From NCBI GenBank assembly GCA_021234155.1, contig JAJEKV010000002.1, forward strand, positions 18,343,592-18,407,591: DNA of 64,000 nucleotides. The letters are read 5' to 3'. The translations under genes were made by a program, and so were the position numbers. This DNA is from Isoetes taiwanensis. Taxonomy: Eukaryota > Streptophyta > Lycopodiopsida > Isoetales > Isoetaceae. This document shows positions 54,516 through 64,000 of this stretch, in pieces (position 1 is the first letter of the stretch; each line of letters starts with the position of its first letter). Below the pieces are notes generated by a model that was not told the origin of the DNA, ran no database searches, and was given only the letters and a program-made list of their open reading frames with translations.

Positions 54516-55149
54516 CACTATTATATAGAGAAGCAACCCTTGCTTTTAATTGGCTGTCTTAAGAGAGAACCATTTACAAATGCCAGGTTCAAGCATCTAT
54601 TTACACGCAAATGTCACTACATTTTACCTGAATAATCTGTGGATGTAAATTTCCAGTTAATATTTATGAATTTCAAGAACAGAAAAGCCGCCATGCATGC
54701 CTCATCATGTTGCCATCAATTTAACAGATATTGTGCCCATCTCAGTATAGTGAAGGTCGATTTGGACAAGTGGCCGCTAGGGTTTCCGGAGTGCACAACA
54801 GTAGAAAAGAGAGATTTGAAATTTGAAAATTGAAAATATATGATCTACTTGGCTCTTATTTCAAAAGAGTTTATTTTTTGTCGAATGTGGAAAAAAGTGA
54901 CTCCACATTTAGTGTAATTGCAGTATCACTTGGCATTTTTTTCTCAATTTATCTAGTCCTCTAGATTTTGCCCTTTGCTAGAAACTTTTGGTTTAGCGTT
55001 TCAAGGGTTTAGCATTTGTAGTATCGTCGTAGAAAATCCACATACCAAAGATCCTTTTCTCATAGGGATGGTCGTCATGTTTCTCAGTTCAATTAACCCA
55101 CAAACCTCACCACTGACAATTTTGGCTTTCTAATGTTGTAGGTGACATT

Positions 55150-55531
55150 CTCGTTAATCTTTTGGATCAAAATTTGACTTGGCTAAAAGGTTATTCATGG
55201 TCAAAGTTTGCGGGGTCTAAAGCCCCCCTTCGCATTCACCATCAGGTCTCCAGCGATGAGTGGAGAAACTTGAGATCTCTAACTCAGTCAGCACGCAGCC
55301 TATCTTCGGGCTCGTGTTCGACAATCGTGCACATGCCCCAGGAAAAGGCCAACTCCGACGGTACTCGAGGGCGAAGCCCTGCACGTTCTAAAAAACAGAA
55401 AGTTAGAGGAAGGATAGATCTTCCAGTTCATCCTCTAAGGATGAGTGTCATTGAAGGCTTGGGCATGCTAGGTCTAGGGCCCCCTGACCAAGCATCAGAA
55501 AAGTCCCATCACGCGCAATACCCATGGCTCT
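55150..55531 (+). other. Possible additional exon of unknown origin
   Basis: A 123-codon frame (LTWLKGYSWSKFAGSKAPLR…, SPARSKKQKVRGRIDLPVHP) follows a good acceptor (TTCTAATGTTGTAG at 55,140). Basic, Ser-rich composition and better codon regularity than the flanks suggest coding origin. It could be the 3' exon of the TRAIP-like gene or part of a third captured gene. I do not recognise it. Confidence 0.35.
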
Positions 55532-55539
55532 GACTGCAG

Positions 55540-56532
55540 GGCAGGCAAGGGTTATCATGCATTATCTAGCATATACTTGAACTGCATTGCTTGCCATTTA
55601 TACCTAAAACTGTGTAATGGAAACTTTGCCAATCTGTCAATCAGTGCTTATATTAGAATTCTTGGCTCAGTTTTTTTCCAAAGATGCTTAAGTACTTTCT
55701 TCGTCTTTCCCCACTTATTCATACCTCCTCCTTCACAATCCCAGTATTCCCAATTAACAAATCCATTATCTGATAACTCTAATAGACATAGGATAGTTTG
55801 AACAATAAAGATTTCAAAGAAAAAAGGTAAAAAGATGACAGAGTAGCTCACGAGATCCCCTGTTTTTGCTATATCCTCCGGGTCGTGTGGGATCAGTGTA
55901 ATGGCAGGTGCCTCTGCCGGAAGCTCCTCAGTTGGGCTACAGGAACCGAATCGGCAGCTACTGCTGTCTGATATATGATGGATCCGATGAACGGCCAATA
56001 TGTTGGACGAACCACGATGGTGGTTCCCCCGAATAAGGTGTGCTCACCATTCCCTTTTATTAATTTCCTCTTTTTTTTGCGGACCATTTGAATTATTATT
56101 CTATCATTCCAACCAAAGAGACCATAAAATTCAATACAATTTAATTCTCTAGTGCCTTGCTTGCATTTGCCTTGGGTGGGTCATCATCCGCTATTTGGAA
56201 GGAGTATCATTGGGTTGGTTCTTAACATTCGGGTTAATAAGGTGCATGTATTCTATAAAACTATATATCTAGATCATGTAAGATGATGACACCCCTTCTT
56301 GAACCACCCAAAGCTGAAACCACTTAATTATAGAACCGAAGGAAGAAGCGATGTTTTTCGTGCTATATAACAAATGGTTGCGGCGGCCAAAAGCATAACT
56401 TTTGAGTTTTTTAAGAAATAATTTGGAGATTACAGTTCTCCAACTTAGACACATTTAATTCAATTTTGCAAGCCCATAACTGAGATCCTTTTTTACTTGA
56501 TACAAAAATCTACTTTGCCGCGAGTTGGGTAA
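55540..56532. other. No gene seen
   Basis: Remainder of the block inserted in family A. A minus-strand frame at 55,648-55,998 has no recognised domain. Confidence 0.4.
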
Positions 56533-56575
56533 GAGAAATGTCCGCGGCGGCCTTGGCCGCCGCGATAAATTTCTT
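56533..56575. repeat. GC-rich hairpin at the right edge of the captured block
   Basis: CGCGGCGGCC (56,543-56,552), a TT loop and GGCCGCCGCG (56,555-56,564) form a perfect 10-bp stem. Shoulders AGAGAAATG and ATAAATTTCT are partly complementary. Family A sequence resumes immediately after (GTATAAATATACTCCC). Confidence 0.7.
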
Positions 56576-59250
56576 GTAGTATAAATATACTCCCAAAAAT
56601 GTGAAAATGAGTCAAGCCAAGCAGTAGTGGTAGAAGCCAAAACAATTCTTATAAATATGGGTTCCATGACAAAGGGCTCTCTCAATTGTGCTCTATTAGC
56701 ATGAATATAAATGGAGCAATACAATTTCTAAGTGCTCAGGGGGGTTGACGTTGTTGCTACATATTACAATTAAATAGATCTTCAACACTAGGATATACAA
56801 GTCACTTCCTTAATTAAATGGATGTGGCTATATTTCTACCGTATATATAATATGTTACCACTTGATAAGAATACTTTAATATGTACACATTTTTCTTGTT
56901 TTGGTGGATGATATATCATTACTTCGAAGGAGCGTGACATGAGTGCACGTGATTGTCATATGTCAAATTGATATGAAAGAAATTTCATATGCACTTACTA
57001 TTTTCGTCACCATATGAAATGAGGTTTGTTTTGTTAATTATGGACTAGTGCGCTATTACATGTGGTCTTCACATATATAAATATTATAGGATGATTCTCT
57101 TAGAATATTACCAATTAATTCTGTGCTATAATCTTGACACCTCAGTGTTTTTTTTGTGCGCAACACTTCTGTTCAAATATCTTTGACACATGTAGAAACT
57201 CTTTGACACGTTGCATTAAAAAAGGGCAAAACTTTTTTGGCTATGGCGTGTTCAGAAACTGTGGCAACTGAAGCATAGTGCTCCTGCTCGTTTCCATCTT
57301 TTAAGAGCCATTGTTGTACGGCCAAGTTTTCGGCAAGTTCTAGTTTTCTCTTCTACTTGGGTCAGGCTTTTGTTTTAATGGTGTATTCGAGCAAGAAGAA
57401 GAGAGATCTCTGCTCTAGTCTAGGTTCATCTTCATTAATAGGAAAATTAATCTAAAATATAAATCTGCATCTTAATATGAAGTCGGCGAAGCGATCCATA
57501 ATAATATGAAGTCGGCGAATAGCTTTATAATAGGAAGTCGGTGAACAGCGAACATCGGACATCGAACTGAAAAATATGTCTGCAAACATCGAACATCGAA
57601 CAGAAAAATATGTCTGCAAACAACGAACAGCGAAACATTTTTTTTTTTTGCAGTAATGAAACTGGGTTTTGCCAATCTGTGGGCTTAGCTTCGATAGGTA
57701 TTACTGAATCGTGGGCTTAGCACATAGGCAGATCATGGACAATATCGAAGGGGCCTTGAGTTGTTCTTCTTCAGCTGCTTTGAGAAATCTGGTCTTGCCT
57801 ACGCAATTTCAAGTTATCTGAAGTCATGGGGACCAGCTCGCAGCCCTGACTGCTCAAGAATGGGGAAATAGAGACTACGAAATGGAGGGCTGCATAACTA
57901 AGCTAATGGTAGAATATGAACTTGAGGGATTCACACATAAGACCCATATAAACCATGTGAGTGTATGAAAGAGGGTTTTCCTTTTTGTGTTTTTGTACGT
58001 ATACTCTCTTTTATTGACATTCTAGTATATTTTCTCGACAAAAAGGGTGTTTTTCCAATGCTTGTACATATGTATATAGGATTGTCTCTCATCACCTTAG
58101 GCATGTGGGTGGCATATGCCTATATAATAATGGTGAATCCCTCAAGAGTATGAATTTAGTTGTCTGATTATTGATTATTATCGGTATCACATGTAATTTA
58201 TATATAAGCAAGACATGCAATCCTTCGTTGCATTCAAGTGGAAAGCTATGTTTTGATTGATATTGACTTACTTAAAATATTTGCTAGACTTGAACCTTCA
58301 AAGAATTAGAGTTTTGTAAGATTTGAATCTAGTTTTAATTCTACAAGTCTTAGAAGTGGGGCAAATTATTATTCACATTACTTTTGAATTCCTGCAGCGG
58401 CACATACTTCTAAGCAACTCCCTTCATGGGTAATGTTGTCCATATAGCTAGCTCCAAAAGTGTGTGAACCTAACATTGGTCTTTCTATTTGGCTAGACCA
58501 CTTCTCGTAGAAAAGCTTCGTTGTCAACTTTCTTGTATGTATACTACATACATATTAAATACAAAATCCCCACACCTATGCTTACTGGGACAATCTCACA
58601 GTAATTATAATAAATCGACTTCCTTTGCTTCATGAAATTTAAGGTTTGTCCAATAAAAGATTTACATATTCCAAAAAACACCTAGAGGACCTAGACACTA
58701 TCTAGCTATCATTGACGCTTATATCTTACTGAAACATGTTCCGACAATGTACAAGTTGAATGTTTGAGATTTTACAATTTTATGCAAGATAATTACAACT
58801 AGTTAGCTTGGTTCTTACTATTAGTTTAGTTTAGTTTTATTGTAGATTTAATTCAAATTAGTTTTATTGTATATTTTATTCAAATTACGTCGCATTAAAA
58901 AAAAGGCAAAACTTTTCTGGCTATGGCGTGTTGGGAAACTGTGGCAACTGAAGCATAGCGTCGTTTCCATCTTTTAAGAGCCATTGTTGTACGGCCAAGT
59001 TTTCGACAAGTTCTAGTTTTCTGTTCTACTTGAGTGAGGCTTTTGTTTTAATGGTGTATCCGAGCAAGAAGAAGCGAGATCTCTGCTCTAATCTAGGTTA
59101 TCTTCATTAACAGGAAAACTAATTTAAAATATAAATTTGCATCTTAATATGAAGTTGGCGAAGCGGTCCATAATAATATGAAGTCAGCGAACAGCTTTAT
59201 AATAGGAAGTCGGCGAACAGCGAACAGCGAACAGACACTCAAATATATGG
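56576..59250 (+). repeat. Family A repeat, copy 2, right part
   Basis: Matches 15,085-15,642 and then 16,371-18,440 without the two insertions found in copy 1. Two direct units (about 57,230-57,440 and 58,905-59,110) flank the internal part. Around 57,540-57,640 and 59,190-59,235, AACATCGGACATCGAAC and GCGAACAGCGAACAG motifs are repeated. Has one 77-bp unit. Confidence 0.78.
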
Positions 59251-59817
59251 AAAGTCATTGAATCCTGGGACTCTTACATAGTTCTAACTAAACACACAAA
59301 AACCACCTTGCTGTAGACACCTTGTGATAAGGTTTTTGAGTATAATATAAAGATGGCAGTAAGAAAGGCCGCAAAAGATTGAAGATGTAGAACTCCGACT
59401 GTACATTAATTCTAATAACATGCCTCATACAACTTTGATTTAAATATCACTAGTAACAGAAACACAGATGAAAGCTTCTTACATTTCAAAATCAAGTAAC
59501 AGATAGTTTTGTTGACAGAAGAATGCATGCAACCTCTCAAAATAAATGAAACTCCATCGGATGATCAGAAGAATACCTAATGGTACCGCTGATAAATAAT
59601 ATTGCACTACCGATAATAGATTGTAAATGTTGCACAATGCCGATAGTAATGATGTTGCAAAATTTCTTTCCCCAATTCCAATTTCACTGCAGAGCGATCA
59701 TTCTGTACTCCATATTTTGGCAATGATCTCGGATCTCATTCCTGTCCTCCATATATATGCTAATTTGATGTCAATGGTTCGATGCCTTCTAGAAAATATT
59801 CCATTCTAAATTCTTGG
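59251..59817. other. No gene seen; 3' flank of the 59.8-kb gene
   Basis: AT-rich DNA. On the minus strand it is the downstream region of the 300-codon gene and presumably holds its polyadenylation signals. No further feature recognised. Confidence 0.45.
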
Positions 59818-60720
59818 CTAAAAATGACGGACTCCATCGTATTCTGGCCGATATGATGCCAGGCTTCGAATCTTATAAGTATTTCCTGGTCCAACTGGAC
59901 GATCTTCTGTCCAAGATTTGCAAATTACATCGTCTACAGCTTGGAAATACCTGGATATGTCGTTTCTTGAAATTTTAAAAGGTCCAGATCCTCTGTTTTG
60001 ACGCCGATATATCGCCTGTTGAACACTTTCTTCAAATGCTGTTGATCCGGTCATATCCGGCATCAGATAATAAAATGCTGGCGCATTTAACACAATTCTG
60101 CGACGTGGAATTCTGCGATTCATTTGCACTTCAGAAAATCTCAATGATCTTGGTGTTCTTGAAAATTCAGGATATGCTTCCGTGCTTGGCATCTGTGGAG
60201 ACATTTTTTCCAATCCAGGCGAAATCATACCGTCGGAATGAATTGATCCTACTCTGCTTGCAAAGTGATGAGCGATTTGCCCAAATTCCGGCACCATTAA
60301 ACCAACTGAACCACCTGAATATGTCGAAATATTCCGATTTATGTGCGATTGCTGCGACGGTTCACCCTCTTCTTGAGGTTCCATTTCGCGCAAATGATAA
60401 TGAGTTACACGGTAAAATGGATTACTTGAAAGGGGTGGATTGCGTACCGTGATCAGCGATCTTGGCTGACGAGAACGTGAAGGCTGCGAATCTGCTCGTT
60501 CATCCGCGCTAGAAAGATCTGGTGCCGGATTCTGAGAAGAACTTGGATTATTAGAAGAAGAGGCGGAGGTCTGAGGATCGTTTGCGATGGCAGAAACAGG
60601 ATTTGAAGGCGAATTTGGATTGATGGGAGGATTAGTGATTTGTGAAGCGGCAGGTTGTGGATCCATTTGATCTGAATTGCCGGAGAAACAAGATAAGCAA
60701 AGCCACCGGCGCCGCGCCAT
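59818..60720 (-). CDS. Uncharacterised 300-residue protein, Ser/Pro/Asn-rich N-terminal half
   Basis: An uninterrupted 300-codon frame with a TATA box at proper distance. Residues 1-20 are basic and Cys-containing (MARRRWLCLSCFSGN), about 25-95 are low-complexity Ser/Asn/Pro, and about 95-300 are more complex (NPFYRVTHYHLREMEPQEEG, RRIPRRRIVLNAPAFYYLMP, FKISRNDISRYFQAVDDVIC, SWTEDRPVGPGNTYKIRSL). No signal peptide, membrane span or domain that I recognise. The C-terminal half looks folded and conserved, and the rest disordered. The second Met (residue 19, MDPQPAAS) is an alternative start that would give a more normal leader length. Codon use and lack of lesions suggest a real gene. Function unknown. 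Confidence 0.72.
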   Translation of the reverse strand: MARRRWLCLSCFSGNSDQMDPQPAASQITNPPINPNSPSNPVSAIANDPQTSASSSNNPSSSQNPAPDLSSADERADSQPSRSRQPRSLITVRNPPLSSNPFYRVTHYHLREMEPQEEGEPSQQSHINRNISTYSGGSVGLMVPEFGQIAHHFASRVGSIHSDGMISPGLEKMSPQMPSTEAYPEFSRTPRSLRFSEVQMNRRIPRRRIVLNAPAFYYLMPDMTGSTAFEESVQQAIYRRQNRGSGPFKISRNDISRYFQAVDDVICKSWTEDRPVGPGNTYKIRSLASYRPEYDGVRHF

Positions 60721-60760
60721 AGCTGAATCTGTGAAGCTTGAGCCTTGCTTCGAGAGGAGC

Positions 60761-60767
60761 TTTTATA
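60761..60767 (-). promoter_or_regulatory. TATA box of the 59.8-kb gene
   Basis: TATAAAA on the minus strand, 41 nt before the first ATG, in the context GTATAAAAGCTCC. The spacing implies a leader of only about 10-15 nt if the first ATG is used. Confidence 0.6.
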
Positions 60768-60779
60768 CTAGGCCTTTTT

Positions 60780-62100
60780 TGCAAGATGACGTGGCATAAC
60801 AGAGTTTAATAAGATCACCATCGCTTCTCCTATTTCGCACATGACACGTGTACAAATATTTTTTGGCTTTGACACCATACTCTTGTAGGCGAAATTATAA
60901 TACGGCGTGCCTACAACTTTGGAAGGAGAAGCCGCGAGTTGCCCCGCCAGCTCAGGTCAAATTTTCCTGGAGAAATTTCAACGGTAAGTGAAATTCTCCG
61001 ACAAAATTTTGTCCACCTTAAATTTAGCCGGTTCTCGATTGATTCTAGCCTTGGCTTTGCATTTCCGGCGTTTCTGTGCTTGGCTTGGCATTTCCAGCCA
61101 TGGCTATGGTGTTTGCATCGTATGTTTGCCTGTGACAGCTCTGTTTTTGCACTCTGCACTGTTAGATTCAACAAGTGTTTGCACTCTGTGCAGGAGGCCT
61201 TCATTCGGTGGATTGGACTCGTCTGCAAGAATCAAGCTATGAACTCCTGAAGAATCAAGCTGAAAAAAACTCCTGATAGGATCATTGCTTCTGGAAGAAG
61301 ATAGAACGGAAGTAAAAATAGGAATCGGCCCTGAAAAGGAAAGCCAAAGTTGCATACCCTGAAAAGGAAAGTCAAAGTCTGCCGTTTCCGGCGTTTGCAT
61401 TCCTGGCTTCAGTTTGCATCCTTGGCTTCTACCCTGGCTATGGCGTTTGCATGAAACAAAGATGAAGAAGCAGGGACAATGCAAAAACATAGTAGAAGGT
61501 GGCGCCGCCCAAAAGTGCCGCCACAATTCAACATAAAATTTCGCTGTATAAAATCTTGTCGAATTAGGGCAAAATTTTAAGGTGGTCAAAATTTCGTTGT
61601 AGAATGAAACCCTTGTGTGCCGACGAGCGACAATGCACAGGCATTGCTCCTGAAATTCAGATCAAGGTGTCATTCTTGCAACCTGAATGTCAGGTAACTG
61701 AAATTCTGAATGTGGGGTAGTAGTAGTAGAATAAGTAGAACGTCAGCAAAATGAAGAAGCCAGGTAAACTTTATCGTTGTCCAACAATTGTTTTCGTTCA
61801 ACATTCATGGAAAGTCATTGACCCCATGGCTAGAATATATCACATCATATCATATCATAATATATATAAATAATATATATAAGATTATTAGCATGTTGGG
61901 GTTTCGTACATACCCCCATCCATGCATCCCCATCACGGGCACCCTAATCCCATCTGCCCGTTTAAAAGGGGAGCGCTCAAGATATATCACTTCATGGTGG
62001 GGCATGCATTATGTCTGTAGACCCTCGGATCAAAGGGGAAGGTGAAATCTTGACCATCCAATGTGGTTGGGAAGGCTTTCTATTGATGGCCTAGAAGACT
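60780..62100. other. No gene recognised
   Basis: Contains several GGCTATGG(T/C)GTTTGCAT phrases near 61,098 and 61,436 and a TA-rich run at 61,836-61,888. Short frames at 60,939-61,589 overlap on both strands and lack recognisable domains. Confidence 0.4.
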
Positions 62101-62104
62101 GGCT

Positions 62105-62400
62105 TAACAGAACAACTTAGATGGAGTAGTACTGGGAAGAACATTAGTACATCTATTACTATATCCAGATGATATTGTTTTAACATCTAGATCTGCAGAG
62201 GGATTGCAAAAACATTTGGATAGTCTGGCTAAGATTTTGCGATCATGCAGAAATGGCAGTATAAAAGTTATGATTATTGGATCTCGCCAAAGCACACTTC
62301 CAATTTCCTAGGGAAAGTAGTGGAGCAAGTCTATAATTACAAGTAGCTTGGAATAGAAATAAGAAACAACTAGAAACGTGTGCCCGGTGATGCCGGGCAT
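62105..62400 (+). pseudogene. LINE reverse transcriptase fragment, different family
   Basis: LGRTLVHLLLYPDDIVLTSR, SAEGLQKHLDSLAKI and KVMIIGSRQSTL match the palm region of an L1-type reverse transcriptase (usual LLYADDIVL). The catalytic Ala is Pro here, and stops follow. It differs clearly from the LINE at 45-51 kb. Confidence 0.7.
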
Positions 62401-64000
62401 TAGCCACAGGCATGCAGAATAGGCAGATGTGGATAGAATGTGTAGGTGGAATGGAATGGGATGTGGATAGAATGTAATAGTTATAGAAGGGAATGGGAGG
62501 ATTGGAATAGATAGGTGAAATGGAATAGTCATAGATAGCATGGAATAGATCGATGTCATGGAGCATGTAGATAAAATAGAGTACATAGGTTAGTCGATTA
62601 GGAATTGGAAATGATGGTAGTGGTTTTCTTATCTACTTGGGTCTTTGGCACCGTTGAAATCAATAGATTTAACTAAAGTGTAGGGCGACATTTTTGTATT
62701 TACCGATATCTGTAATAGGAAAGTGGAAGATGAATAAAGATATAAACTATGAAGGCATGCAACATTTCTAGCAATACATGTGAAGATGAGAAACACACAT
62801 TATTGTTGAAGCCTAAATGCTAACGAACTATAGCTCCACAGGCTAAGGCTGCAAGCAAATAAGCTTTAACGATGCAAATGAAGATGATATGAAAGATGCA
62901 AATGAAAGCGACACATTATTCACTTGTACTCTTTTTGAAGGGAATTTGTTCACAAAAAGATATAATAATTCCTAAAAAAAAAATAACTATACATCAAAAA
63001 GGAAATAGAAAATGCAAAGATTTGAAATTATGTGCATGCTTGCAAAACCAAAATTAAATTATGTCAATGATTTGCTTTTCCATTTATAGGATTTGGCCGG
63101 AGGAGAATAGATTGTAAATGGCATTTTCACTTAAGCGATTGAAGAGTAATACATAGTAAAAGTAATTATTTCTAGAGATTCGTACGGGCATGCAAAATAT
63201 ATATTCAAGTTGGAATGCGACAAAGAGGCAAGAGTGTTGTCTGCTTTTGGATCATGCAAATGATGTTTTTGCATCATAAAGAATCTAAAATTTGCATGTC
63301 GAGCGTATATATCTAGAATTCAATTTCACATGCAAAATTTGTGTACAAGCATGATGTTCTTACATCATAAAGAAATTAAAATTTGCATGTCGAGCATATA
63401 TCGAAAAGTCAATTTCACATGCAAAAATTTGTGTACGATGTGTTTATATAGGTCCATTTAACATGTTATCAAAATATTAAGTCGAATAATATGTATAAGC
63501 ACATGCGATTCTGAGCTTGGAATTGAAAAACCCAAGGATATACTTCTCAACTAAAAATATATAATGCAATAACATATTACAGTAATAGATCTTCTGACTG
63601 GGCACAAATCTTATGATCCAAAACCTAGCCAACAATTTTTGGAGGAAAAACTCCTTTCATTCGAGCTGACACATCTTCTCTTGACACAATCATTTCGAGG
63701 ACTTTACAATGCATAAAGGTATTAGGTACCATGCAGACAGGTCTTAGGTTAAAACAGAAGCTAATGCAAGAGGTTATTGCAAAGATGGTATGTTCTGCTC
63801 CATCATGTAATATAAAGGGTACAACAAAGTGAAAATATGCTCTTATAGTTGAATAATAGAAAAGCGTTGTTTGATATGCACTTCAATGATGATGAGTTCA
63901 GCATGCAAGAAAATTCTCTAATAGACAAATGGCTATAGCAATAGACCTGTTCAAAATGCAATAGCACCATCTAAAAAGCTAAAGCTGCAAACTACTGAAA
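62401..64000. other. No gene seen
   Basis: AT-rich. GGAATGGAATRGATAG-like repeats at 62,430-62,560. A duplicated phrase AAAATTTGCATGTCGAGC with AATTTCACATGCAAAATTTG occurs near 63,288-63,340 and 63,380-63,430. No coding or RNA features recognised to the end of the window. Confidence 0.45.

Noticed and set aside
54195-54635. A functional MATE transporter gene
   Set aside because: Only about 60 of roughly 500 residues are present, with no start, no further membrane segments, and unrelated sequence after GAKK.

Overview
The window reads as nuclear DNA from a land plant with a large, repeat-rich genome. A fern or other non-seed vascular plant is my best guess, but that is inference. The grounds are spliced genes with GT..AG introns, TATA-type promoters, a plant TRAIP-like RING gene, a MATE transporter fragment, a plant-type TLDc exon pair, two plant SRPBCC (lachrymatory-factor-synthase-like) genes, and dense nested retroelements. 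There are no bacterial operons, no CRISPR arrays and no convincing tRNA or rRNA. Only three genes look intact: two SRPBCC genes (13,425-13,898 plus; 42,715-43,155 minus) and a 300-codon protein of unknown function (59,818-60,720 minus).

The most striking object is an 8.5-kb DNA transposon at 31,413-39,924. It has 30-bp terminal inverted repeats (29/30 identical) and a possible 4-bp target duplication (ATCA). It carries two divergent, decayed genes. One is a minus-strand, seven-exon gene ending in a DNA N4-cytosine/N6-adenine methyltransferase domain of beta-class motif order. The other is a plus-strand gene of the DUF7869 transposase-like family. A second, truncated copy (1,996-4,917, plus strand) keeps only the methyltransferase half and one terminal repeat. 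Both copies are studded with a short palindrome, core TATAAATTTATA. It lies in arrays inside the methyltransferase introns, across its stop codon, and (in the complete copy) just upstream of the transposase-like ATG. I found about 14 sites in one copy, about 27 in the other, and none that I noticed elsewhere. The flanking arms vary between sites but stay symmetric, so a palindrome-recognising factor or a hairpin function is plausible. A methyltransferase, a transposase-like gene and a palindrome set travelling together is the best candidate here for an undescribed system.

Layout. 1-1,450 minisatellite; 1,996-4,917 transposon copy 1; 4,918-13,300 mostly non-coding with small retroposed tails; 13.4 kb SRPBCC gene 1; 14.6-18.4 kb a repeat here called family A (five copies in the window), with a hAT-like MITE; 18.4-25.7 kb a minus-strand LTR retrotransposon carrying a histone H3-like pseudogene with an expanded tail; 25.7-27.4 kb family A; 28.9-29.2 kb TLDc exon pair; 29.6-30.9 kb 5'-truncated LINE with target duplications; 31.4-39.9 kb transposon copy 2; 39.9-42.5 kb two family A copies; 42.7-43.2 kb SRPBCC gene 2; 45.2-51.3 kb near full-length LINE with 180-bp 5' monomers and 40-bp flanking repeats; 51.6-59.3 kb family A interrupted by a 4.5-kb block holding TRAIP-like exons and a MATE fragment; 59.8-60.7 kb the 300-codon gene; 62.1-62.4 kb a LINE reverse-transcriptase remnant; AT-rich DNA to the end.

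All exon boundaries, identities and copy counts were read by eye and should be treated as approximate. Family assignments rest on recalled motifs, not on database searches.
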